Shown: positions 30,432 through 42,400 of the stretch, piece after piece
Layout of the letters: every line of letters starts with the position of its first letter
How positions within the stretch are numbered: position 1 is the first letter of the stretch
Assembly: GCF_040412425.1 (NCBI RefSeq)
Contig: NC_089777.1
Coordinates: 38,829,037-38,893,036, forward strand
Length of the DNA stretch: 64,000 nucleotides
Reading direction: 5' to 3'
Source of the DNA: Macrobrachium rosenbergii
Taxonomy: Eukaryota; Arthropoda; Malacostraca; Decapoda; Palaemonidae
Position numbers and translations under genes: made by a program
The notes under the pieces: generated by a model
Seen by the model: only the letters and a program-made list of their open reading frames with translations
Told to the model about the DNA's origin: nothing
Databases searched by the model: none

Positions 30432-33400
30432 GCACACGTACAAGTACAGGACTTACTTATGTAAGTAAGGCAAACATAAATACAAGCACTGTAAAGTGTG
30501 TGTCTGAGACTTCCTGATAGCCTTCAAGTGTCAAGGTGGTTTTTCCAGGTTTCAGTCAAACCTACTGAAGTGTGTTAGACTCAGGGATCTCATCTGTCTG
30601 GAGATTATCCTGGAGAAATCTGTGCAGCCTCAGAAGGCTGGAAAGCCACTCTTGCTGTGGCCAAGAAGAATCCATGATATTGACCAGTGCTGGCCTGATC
30701 ATGCTGTATGATAGGGTAGGTTTTGACATTTTGTCTCAGGAGAGTATTAAGGCATCTTCAAAGCTGCTTTGGCCAGCCATGTGAGAGCTAAGTAAATTGG
30801 CACAGTGGCCTTGTTAAGCTACTTAATAATACTGTATTAATGACCTGCAAGGGGGAACAAGTTAGTCAAGCGATCCAACCTTTCAGACCTAATGCCTCTT
30901 GAAAACCAGAAGTTATAACTCCCAGCTAGTACAGGAATTGTGCCCCTTTCCAATTTTTTGGGATGTATTGGTGGACCATAGCCACTGCATACATTCTAAC
31001 AGGATTCTGCAGTAATTATGGGTTTGGTTTCTTGGGTAGTCATATCTTAATGCTGTAGCGTACCTGATACTCCTTTGCTTGAAAGGACAGAATCAAATTC
31101 CTGAATACAGGCAGTCCCCGGTTATCGGTGAGGGTTCTGTTCTGAGGGTGTGATGATAACCGAAAATCGGTGATTTTCGGGGCTTATCGGCGCCGAAAAA
31201 CGCTGATTTTCGGTTATTAGCGCCTCTGTTAGGTATGTATTGGCGCCAATACCCAATTATTCGCACCAGTAAGCGGAAATCTGCAATTTTTGGTGCTGAA
31301 AATTGCTGATTTTCGCCACTAAACAAGTGCTATAAAACTGCATCACCGTTAACTGAGCCTGCCGTAACCAGGGACTGCCTGTTTTGAGCTTATCAGGAGT
31401 TCTTTAATCATATCTTCCAGAAAGAGTTGACAGCCTTGAATTCAATTGAATTCCTGGTCCTAATTATTATAGAAGTGGGAGGACTGCTAGCACAAAATAC
31501 AAATATCTGCTGAGAAAACTGAGGAAAGAGTCTACTTTCTGAGCCATGATATTCAGAGATGTTCCAGCTATTGTCAAGTCAAAGGTCTGTGAATATATAG
31601 GCACTTCTGATCATTGCGCCATTGAAATGGGCATAGTGTATCTGTCAGTCAGTATATTTGTAATGCTACCATTTGATAAAAGGTCTGGCTGAAATCTAGA
31701 GCAATTGGGATCACCTTATTGAAGCTTGTCAGGCACGTAATATTTCAGATGCTGTATTAGACCCTGATCCAAGAAGAAGTTAAATGAAATGCTGATGGAT
31801 ATTTTAGTAAGGTGGCTATAGAAAGGTCAACAAATTCAGGACAAATTACCAGGCATGGTTTGGTGATATATGTAGACGAGCTTACCATGACAAACACATG
31901 GAGACGAAATCTTTCAAATGAAAATTACACTATTTATGTTTAGTCTCACTGTGACTAGAACTTACCATACAGCCAAGAGAAATTACGATAATTCCTTGAA
32001 GAGGAAACTTGAAGGAATTACTCAGCCCCATCTGTGGTGGACCAAATTGACATCATCTATTTTTGGGTCAGGCAGGCCTTCCATCCCACCACTACTAAGA
32101 GATGATGGTAAATTGCTTACTGTTCCTAGGGAAAAGGCTGAACTGCTTTATCGAGCTTTTGATGCTAAGCAATCAGCTGAGGGTGTCCCTCTTCCCGATA
32201 CTTGTCATCCGGAACCTATTCTTACAAAATTTGCATTTCATATAAGTAACTTACCAAGTAATTACACAGCTATACTTCTAACTCGCACGGCAACTTTTAT
32301 TTTAAAAAATCACAGTAGTGCTTCAATAGTTTTGTGTAGGCAAGAAGCCCCGTCCACCAACAGAAGTACTGGAAATGACTTAGCAGAAAACCTCATTTTG
32401 TTTTTGCCGGCTCTCGAGTAACATCGGGGGTTTGCTACAGCTTTTGTTTGCAGATTTTCGCTTGTATGGCTGGATTTCGGTGAAGTATTATCGCTATTTT
32501 AGTATCCTTCAAGCTTTAATAGCTTTCAGGATCATTTTTTCTAGTCCTTTGTTTATTATTATGTCTGATTCAAGTTCACCTATTTTTGCTATTGTAGCAA
32601 AAGTTGCAAACCAGATTAATCAATCTTCATATGATTCTCATACAATTTGCAGTAAATGTAGGGGGCAGAAATATAGTAGGGAGAAAACTTGTGGTAAATA
32701 TAATGGTTAGCAAGAGTAGAAGGTACTTAAATCTCAACTAGACAAGTTAGAGAGGGATAGAAAGGAAAGCGGCCTTCTAGAGTCGAGAAACGAGCTTCCC
32801 TTAGCCTAGAATTCTACCCTAGCCTAGATTAGAAGATAGCTCTGCTATTCCTTCTTCCCCTCTTCCTGCCATTTTCCTCCCGCTACTATCCCTCCTACTT
32901 TCAGTCCATCTACTGTACTCCGCCACCTGGCTCCCTTGCTTCCGACCCTTGCCATTGCCAGTCTTGAGTCTAAGTTTAGCAAGAGTTAACCTAGTAGTGA
33001 TACAGTAAAGTAGAGAAGATGACTACTTGTCCCATCGGTTCTCTTAGACCTAGGTCATTGTCATACTACCCTAAACCTGGGAGAAGACATACCGAAAGTC
33101 CAATGGATGCTGAGGGGGTTGGCCCATGGATAGTTGCCCCCTCATTTGAACCTGTTGTATGTTCCCAGGTATCAGCAGACAGCCACTGGGAAGGTGTCTT
33201 GACAGGAGAAAGTGTTGTGCAAGTGGAGGGGGTGGCTGCTTGTCCTGTTGATTCTTTTAGACGAAGGTCCCTGTCATACTCCCCTAAACCTGGAAGGGGT
33301 CATACCGGAGGTCCAGGGAGGTTGGTGGGGTTTGCCCACAGGTAGTCGCCCCATCAATCAAGCCTGTTGATCAATCCCAGGCTTCGACAGACAACCGTTG

Positions 33401-36400
33401 GAAAGGCATCGCTGTGGATGTGCATCAGTTGTCCGACCCTCAAGACTCCAGCCCGGACTTGAAGCGATACAAACACTTTCTATATTCGTCTCGTCCATTG
33501 AAGAGGTAAGCAGGCGATGCTCGCCGCTCTTTTCTGCTGCCCAGTTAGCGGTTTAAGGAGCTGGGTGCAGTCCTCAACCTTCCTGCAGTGTATGGGACAG
33601 TCTGAATTATTTCTCTTCTGAGTGTACTTCTGTTGGGCGCCAGTATTTGGCTCGAAGTACCCAACGATCCTTCTCAGGCGCTGGTGGTCTTTGTTCAAGC
33701 CCTCGTCTCTTCATGAGTGCTCCACGCCAGCTTGTAAGCGTCCACCGCCAGTTTCCAAGTGCCCGGCGCCAGCTCCCGAGTGCTCGGTGCCAAGTGCCCA
33801 GCGCCTGCTTCCAAGCTCTTGGCGCCAGCCCCCAAGCACTCGGCGCCAATTACCTGGTGCTTGCTTCCGAGCGCCAGACACCCACTTCTGAGCTCCAGGT
33901 GCCAGCTCCCGAGCACCTGCCGCCAACTCTTCAGTATCAGTTTCCTGTGAGGAGCTCCAAGCGCCCGTTTCTGACCACAGGTCTCCTGGCCTATGTAGCT
34001 CTCCTTCAATATTTGTGGGTGAGCTTTCCTACTCTTTTTTGGCTCCTGCTAGCCCTGGTCTTGCCTACCCCAGCCTTCCTGATGAGGAGACATCCAGATG
34101 ACAGGCCTAAGCTCCCCACATGGCCACATGGTGCTTTCCTCGTCTTCTAGGAAGACGCTCAAGATTGAAGTTTGGATTTCTGCTAAGAGGAAGCGAGGGC
34201 GACACCGGGGAAGATCCTTTTTCCTGACACTCGGCGTTTTCATCGGCGAAAATTGTTTTTCATCGCCAGAACTTGACCTCCTTGTCAAGACCTCTTTGAG
34301 TTGTTTGAAGCTTTCAGTTCCTTGAACTGGATGGTGAGCACGCTAGCCAAGAAGATTGACAATTGCAATGATTTGTGGAGACTTCGCCTCAGACTGACTA
34401 GGAGTCCTTTTTCTTGCAGACAAAACCTTCAGGATGGCTCTCTTGAACTTGCGGCCCTTTTCTCTTGGGGGTTTTGAAGGAAAGAGATTTTTGGTGCTCC
34501 CGTTCCACTAAAGGAGTCACTCACACCCAAAAGTCGGGCTTTCAATAGAAGTCGGCTTAGGATCTTCTGGCATATTCTTCCAAACACCCCAAGGATTTGT
34601 CCGCATTTGTTTCTAAGACAGTCTCTCCTCTCCAACAACATACCTTTCGTGAGAGTGAGCCCAAGTCCAGTCTAGGACCCTCTCCAATGCCTGCTTCTCA
34701 ACTGGGAAGTTTCCAGGATGTGGTCTCTGGAAGAACAGAACCTTCACATCAACATCAGGGTGCTGCTCTTCACTTAGGGCTTCAGTGCTCCTCGACCCTA
34801 GTTCACAAGAAGACTGTGGCAGTCCATTCAGACAATACCACAGCCCTAACGTACATATGAAAGCGAGGCAGCTCTCACTCTTTAATCTCTGCCAGACAGC
34901 AAGAGACCTTCCAGTGTGGACAGATTAAATCGAGTGAGTCTAGTCACTCGATTTTTTCAGGGCAAACTAATATTCTGATGGACGAGCTGAGCCATTGAAT
35001 AGTAGGTCCTTCCCACTGAGTGTACCTTGGATCCCCTGGCCTATCGGAATGTGCAATACTATGAGGCAGGGCGACATTGGACCTGTTTGCAACCTCTAGG
35101 AACCACTGCCTTCCTCTTTTTTGTTCTCAGGCCCTGGGCCCTCTAGCATGGGCAACAGATGCTATGTAGCAAGATTGGCCCTACTTGGAACAAGATTTAT
35201 CAAGAGAAGCTCAAGTCCTTGCCCAAGAAATGAGGAAGAAGTCCTCCGTGCACAAGTGGGAGCCAGTCTTCTCGAGTTTTGGGAGAAGTGGAGTATCAGA
35301 GGCCACTGCTAACATAGCAAGTTCCAAGACATTGATAAAAGGTAGATTTTTTCACAAGGAGATGCAGTTTGCTTCCTTAACCTTGAATTTTTAGCCAAGA
35401 ACGAGGACCCTTCCAAGCCTTGGCCCCATTTTTTCTCCATTAAGACCTTAACGGAAGAAGAAAGAGTTCTTTGTCTTGCTAGGGCTTAAAGGTATTACCT
35501 GAGCAGGAGCGACTAAGAATGCATTGTCCTTCTTTGTCAGGGACGTAATTTCTGAGGCACACTCACAGATTCAGGAGGACATTTTGCCTACTTTTACAGT
35601 GAAAGCTCATGACATCAGGACAGTCTCTACCTTATTGGCTTTCAGGCACATACAGTATGTCACTCACTTCCATTCTGCATTTGGCCTAATGGAAGTGCGA
35701 ACCGATCTTCGCGTCTCCCTGTTTGAAAGAAGTTGAAACTGTTTGAAAATTGCAGTACCTCGGGGCCATTATCAGTGGCTGGCATGGTATTAGGGGAGGA
35801 AGCATAGGAATCTCTCTCTTTCTCCTACTATCTCTTCTCCTTAAAGTAGGGTGTCGAATTTTCGGAAGCCAGGGGGTACAGTGTACCTGGAGTGCCCACC
35901 AGTCTCAGTGGATGGGTTGTGGTGTTTTCAGTGTAGGTGAAAACATCGTCTGGTTGTTTTTATTGTGGTACTTCGCCCAGGACAAGGACACTTATTGATG
36001 CAGTGCTAGACATCGGACATATCCTTCGCTGCAAAGCTCCCACCTAAGGAGAGGCGCTCCATGGCTATACCGTGCCACACCACTACATGCTAAGATTAGC
36101 ACCAACCAGAGGCAGTAATTACCTGCAGTAGCTCTCTTACCAAATAAGGAAACAGCAAGCATTGTCTTCAATGCTAGCAATTTTTCTATTTCAAAGTCAT
36201 TATCATAACTTAATGTTTTGGAGTAGAATATGCCCATGCATCCCACCTCCTGTCAATGTGGATTCAGCTATGTAATTTCTTGGTAAATTATTTATATGAA
36301 AATATTATTTTCATTATAAAATTGTTTCATTTATACTTACCAAGTAATTACGGATTGGAGCCCTCCCTCCTCCCCTCTCATGGACACAAGGGCACAAACA

Positions 36401-39400
36401 GAATGAGGTTTTCTGCTAAGTTGTTACCAGTACTCCCGTTGGTGGGCAGGGTTTGTCACCTACACTAAACTATGGAAGCACTACCGCGATTTTTTAAATA
36501 AAGGCTGCCGTTTGAGTTAGAACTATAGCTATGTAATTACTTGGTAAGTATATATGAAACTTAACTTTATCATGAAAATAACATTTTAGCTCTAGGGATG
36601 TTAAGAAAATTCTGGATAATCTTGATAGCTGGTATGGAGAATATCCTGATGGTTTCTTCCCTTTGTTTTTTAAAAAAGTTTCTAGTGTGTTATCTCCCAA
36701 GATTAGTAGATTCTATAGATTTTTATGTCACCATAGTATCTTTTCAGATGAGTGCAAGCTTAGTAATACTGTACCTGTTCCAAAGGGTGGCATATCTGCA
36801 AACTGCAGTAACTGTAGGCCAATTTCTATTCTCCCTGTGCTCTCCAAAGTTTCTGAAAAACTTCTTTTTAAGCCACTATATAATTATGTGGAATCTAAAG
36901 GATTGTTAGCTGATAGTCAGTATGCATATAGAAAGCAGTTAGGTACCTGCAGTGCTCTTTTAGACTTGACATTCCATTTGCAAGAGAACCTTGATAAGGG
37001 TTTTGAGTGCAGAATAATTCAAATAGATTTTAGTACTACTTTCAATTTAGTAGATCATAAGGCACTTATTTATTAACTTCAACTCTTGGAGTGGGTGGAT
37101 ATGTTTTAGGATTACTGCAAGATTTCCTTATAGTAGGCAGCAACAGGTTGCTGTTGAAGAACTCCGTAGTGAACCAAGACCTGTTGTCTGGAGTTCTGCA
37201 GGATAGTGTTCTTGGTCCACTATTATTTTTGGTGTACTGTATACAAGCGATATGGTGGTTGGCTTGGAAAACAAGATTGTTCAGTATGCCGATGATGCAA
37301 CACTTGGTGTAGTAAAGTCTCCACTTATAAGAAATGAAACTGCCCTCAGTCTCAATCGGGGCATGGACTGGATCAGTAAATGGTGTAGTCGGTGGGGTAT
37401 GAGGCTGAACTCCAGTAAAACAAAAACACTATTGATTACCAGATCTCGTACTGATTTTCCAACCCATCCTCCCATTCAGATGGATGGGACTCTGCTGAAT
37501 GTGTCTGAAGCTTTAATTATTCTAGGTGTAAATTTTGACTCACATTGTACTTTTGAGAAACATCTAATGAAAGTTTCAGCAAATGCCAGACGAAAGTTAG
37601 GTGTTGTTCGTAAGGCCTCATATATTTATAACTGATAAAATCAATGCAACCTGTTTTAGGTCATTTGTGCTTCCTTTACTAGAATACTGTTCTCCAGTGT
37701 GGATGTCTGCTTGTGCCAGAGGTTTATCTCTTTTAGGTAGAGTTGTTTGTAGTGGTAAGGGTCTGTTTCCTAATACAGTATTAGCAGTTATGACTCGGAC
37801 CATCAGTGGTTGGTATCTTGTTTATGACTTTTTCACAAGTTGTATTTTAATGGAAATCTTTTCATATTCACAAGTACATCTTTGCCAAGATCCTTGGAGA
37901 GGATGTGATGTATGAAGCTAGTGGCATTTGTAAATATATTTTAGAAGCTGGAGTTTTACATAAGGTATTATTTTATTTCCTACAAGTTTTAATTATATTG
38001 TAAATATACTACACTATGAAGTCCTTTAATTAACATTGGCGTCAGTGACCATAGAAGTCACGATGCCTGATAACTTAAAATCATTCATTCATTCATTCAC
38101 AATTGATCCCTGATCCCCTTTTCCTGCCAAGAACAACCAGATTCACTGAACAGCAGCACCAGTATGCAGTAAATGTGCCTTGCTGTCAAACTTCTCAGTT
38201 CCAGAGGGCCTTTATTCCTCACACTGTTGGACTGTGGAACAGCCTCCCAGAGGATGTTGTGCAATTGGAACTTCAGAAGTACAAGCAAAGATGCAATTTG
38301 TTACTGCCCTAATACTATTCTCCTTGCATTTTAATAAATTTTTATGTATTTATTAATATGTTTTTTATTTTTAATAAGTGAGGTCTCTTCTTTCTGTATT
38401 TCCCTTTACCCTCTCTTCCTAATGAGCACCATATTCTTTGGAAGCTTGAATTTCAAGTCAGTGGTCCCTGTGGACTTGTTCCATATGAATAGTTTCATCT
38501 TCTGAATAATAATAATAATTATAATATCTTGAAACCAGCTGACCTTGGACAAAAAGGAAGGCATTTATTATAATCAAGGTTCACTGACTAACAGTCAAGG
38601 CCAGGTATTCCTTAAGCAGCAATTAATGCTTAGTGTCTGCAGTCATAACTGATGTGTCATAAGGAAAAGGAAGCTTGATGGTCAGTTATGAATCATCTGC
38701 CTACCTGGATTTTGTGTTGGACTTGGTTACCAAAGCCATTTTCTTAGTTTGATGTCAACTAGGAGTATTGCGGAAAGTTCTTGCCTTGAAATTGAATGCA
38801 ATAAATGTCCTGTCATATTAAATATGTAGAGCAAGTATGTTAGATCATAATTTTAATCACAACCTCCAGTAAGCAAAGGATTGCTTAGAGTATTTGGATC
38901 CATAGATGATTATTCATGTGGATACAGATTAAATAAAATTTGCATTATTTTGCAGGTTGAATTAGCCATGGCATGCATATTTGGTTATCACTGGTATGTT
39001 TTCTGGTCACAGTGCATGGCTCCTCTGTCTGGTCTCTGGTTCTCCAAGGTAGCAGTGGTTGTGGCTTCTGGTAAAAGTATAGCTCTTGCTATGGCTCTGG
39101 TCCGTATGCTTTTTCTGCATTGGTCAAGGCATTAAACATCAGCTAGCTCCCCTGGAACAGGCCTGCTTGTTATTCATCAGTTATTACAGCTCTGATCATG
39201 GTTTGTATCATTAGCACAGTCTTAGTCTTGGCTTGTAATGATTACATGTCCATGGTATAGGTCATCAGCACAGACTGTTACCTCTAATCTGGGTTCAGAC
39301 TGCAACTGCAGCTACAGTCATGCTGACAATGACTGAGAGTACTGTGGTAATGGGTGTTGTTATTGGAGTGATTCTTGTCATGATGCTCCTGTGTTAACCA

Positions 39401-42400
39401 GTGCTGATCTATCACTGAAGAAAGAAGTGTCTGAGGAGTGTCTAATGTACTTTCAAGATACCACAGGATGACTTCAGTTAAGATGGTAATTGAGAAGTCT
39501 CTTTCCAGAGATGGTGAACATGTTATACATGGAGGGGAAACTGGAGGGTATTGCTATTCTCCCCTTCCCCCCTCCATTCAAGAAGGTGATGTATACTACA
39601 AGGAAGGCAACAGAATGAAGTGAAATAGTACTAGCTGGAACGCTGGTCTTAGGGTATAGGCCAGGAAATACTTTACCAAAGAGAAGTTTTTTAAAGGTTA
39701 GCAGCATAGGATCTCTCACTCAAGAGCAAGAGACTGGAAATAAGGAATCATGTTATAAATGCAATTTCTTATACAAACCATTACAAAAAAGGTGAGCAGC
39801 AGGTTGTGATGAAGAAATGCAGTCTTGTTGTCTGACTGTCAGTGTTGGTAAAGAACAAACCCTACCTCTGAATTACTACTCAGATATTGGGGATTGCTTC
39901 ATTGTTACAAAGAAGGTACCTATATAAGACTTACTCAAAAGCAGAAATTTACATCACCTATAAAGATAACTTGAATTGCATTTCTGCACTCCAGAGCACT
40001 GTGAAATTGATGTTGGGTAGTATAACTTGACTATCAAGTTTCAATACTTATCACTGCTATCATCTTACAGAGAGCAAAAAATGATGGAGCTGTTATTAAA
40101 ATCCAGTATAGAACATTAAATATACAATAGTAATAGTACCACAAAACCAGTACTTTACTTAGGTGAAAAAGTAGGTGAAAAATATCTCACCAAAACTGGT
40201 TTGTTAGTGAAGCTCCAAAAATAAACAGGCAGCTATGCTATTAAAGAAAAAGGTATTCAAAATATGCCATACAAGGCAAGCCTGATATTTAAACAGTACA
40301 AATTTAATATTAGCGTAGAGCTGAATGAAAGGTAATTTACTGTGAAACTAGCCTCTTGTTTGCTAATCAGATAGACTTACTAACATCAAAACTTGTTAAA
40401 AAATAAGAGAAATGCATTAACTGTAAACCTATCAGTGAACTTGAAATATGTCAGCTCCAGCACTTCTATTTAACAAAAAAAGAACAGTATGTTTACAAAA
40501 TTCACTTAACTTCCACTCCCAGGTAGGCTTTCAGCCTGTCAGTGGGGTCAGTCGTCTTCTCCAGTCTCTTCTGCCTTCAGATATTCCATCTCTTTTAAGC
40601 TCTTTGACTGTCGGTATGTTGTGCTTTGTCAGGATCTCCTCCACTCCATCTTTCCAGCTCTTACGTCTACCTCTCAGTCTCCTTCCTTCATGTATCCAGT
40701 TCCATCTTTTCTTTGCAATTCTGTTTTCATCTGTTCTCATTAGATGACTCAGCCATCTCAGCTGTCCCTTCTCAATCTTGTTCATCACAGGTGCCACTCC
40801 TGCTGTTCTCCTAACATTCTCATTTCTCATTCTATCTCTCCTTGTTTTGTTTATTATTGTTCTCAGGCTTTTCATCTCTGAGGCTTGGACCCTACTTCTG
40901 TCTTTACTTATTGTCCAGCTCTTCTATCTGCATGTCATTATTGGTGTTAACAGTCCCTCGAATATAGCTTTCTTTACTGCTCTTGGTACAGACGCATCTC
41001 TCATCATTGGATAAAGAGTTCCAGAGCATCTGTTATATTTCTTGGGATTTAATCAGAATGAAGGATAGCTGTCAGAAGATAATTGGTAATTACTTCTCTG
41101 TTTGAACTAAGGGCCATTATGCTATCATTTCATCACACATAGAAGTACAAGAATGTTGAAAGATGAAAAATTGAAAAAACTAAATTTTTAGAGGAGAAGC
41201 AAAGAAAATTTTATGGAAATGCTGGCCGAAAGGTGAACAGTACTCACTCTGCAGATCCCTGATGACTAAATGGATTGTTCTAGGGGCCTAGGAATCTCCC
41301 CATGCATGTGCAGAGGAGAATGCTGTCTTCTGTCTGTATTTCAGAGGGATTGTAGCAGCTAAATGATTTTGTGACAATGAAAAGAGCTAATTATAAGTAC
41401 CAGTGATAGGTTTGGTGTGAAACAAATGTTTACTTTAGTCTCAAGTTTTGTTTGTTGTATTATGATGTTATAAGATGGATTTCATAGAATGTATTATCTC
41501 ATTTCTTTTTATTTAAAAATGATCTTGATCACTTGGATCTAATTGTTCTTTTTTAATCCTTGTCGTATAGCTTGTTGGTATTTTCTCATAGAGTAAACTT
41601 ATGTCTTCTTAATATATACTCATCCTGGGAAATACTTTTCATTTTCCACAGGTACATGATTGATAACATTGTACTTCTCATCACGGGAGCTCTACATCAA
41701 CGTCCCATTTCTGAACTTATGCCTAAGTGTCATCCACTTGGAACTTTTGAACAGATCGAGGCTATTAATGTTGCCTCTACAAGTTCTGAGCTTTACAATG
41801 CTGTACTTGTTGACACCCCTCTCGGTAAGTACAGTACAGTCACCTCCCTACTTACAAACATGCAGAGATACAAACAGACAGGGTCACAAGGTAAAATTTT
41901 TCTCTGCGCACATATTCTGCTAGTAAGAATTTTTTCAAAGAACAGAAGAACATGAGGAAGAAGAGGAACCTGTTCCTTTAACTCCTTCCCTGATTATCCC
42001 TAGTATTCTCATGGTTAACTACCTTGTATTCCTCTTACAATCAAGAGAATACTTTTTCATAAACTTAAAATATTCCTACTTATTTCTTTCTTCCTGATTT
42101 AACTCATTCTGTGATGAATTCCCATTTTCTATATTTCTTCTCCCAGTAGGAAAAGTTTAGTACTGTATGTACTTTTGTCAATAGATGGTAATGTGCATTG
42201 TTTACTTTATGAACTTCCAATGTCAGGCACAAATGCTGCTCCTCTGAAATTCTCTCCAAGATCATAACTTTCAAAGCTTGGAAAAAATACTAAATTTTTA
42301 ATTTTGCATGAATCTAAATTTTACTTTCTTCTTTTTACCTTTCTAGCATACAAAGTAATTCTTTATAATACTGCAATAATTAAAAATGCAGTGAAAATAG

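Larger units (their letters stand above)
32239..36587 (+). mobile_element. DIRS-like retrotransposon nested in the jockey-like element
   Basis: The left end CATATAAGTAACTTACCAAG and a right end reading CTTGGTAAGTATATATG plus about 30 further bases are inverted repeats. The repeats extend inward for about 170 bp (left GCAGAAAACCTCATTTTG at 32384; right CAGAATGAGGTTTTCTGC at 36401). An internal complementary region lies at 36262-36355. Coding relics in order: gag (32561 on), RNase H (about 34720-35130), tyrosine recombinase (about 35340-35800). The catalytic reverse transcriptase was not found, so the interior is deleted and broken. No target duplication is seen, as expected for recombinase-mediated insertion. 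Confidence 0.88.
31540..38320 (+). mobile_element. Jockey-like non-LTR retrotransposon, 5' truncated, split by a DIRS insertion
   Basis: The left part (31540-32238) reads [14 protein letters not shown] and [12 protein letters not shown] (endonuclease end), then [18 protein letters not shown] and [12 protein letters not shown]. The right part (36588-38312) continues directly with [20 protein letters not shown], then reverse transcriptase blocks. The DIRS-like element at 32239-36587 lies between FAF and SRD. Multiple stops and frameshifts show that it is dead. Confidence 0.85.

Noticed and set aside
33607..34009. Several overlapping open frames rich in Trp/Arg/Gly (-) or Pro/Ser (+)
   Set aside because: Produced by a 21-bp minisatellite with a period divisible by three inside a DIRS gag relic.
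38881..39135. 84-residue frame with hydrophobic segments
   Set aside because: No splice pairing to neighbours, no recognised motif, and repetitive dinucleotide-like surroundings; not supported as a gene.
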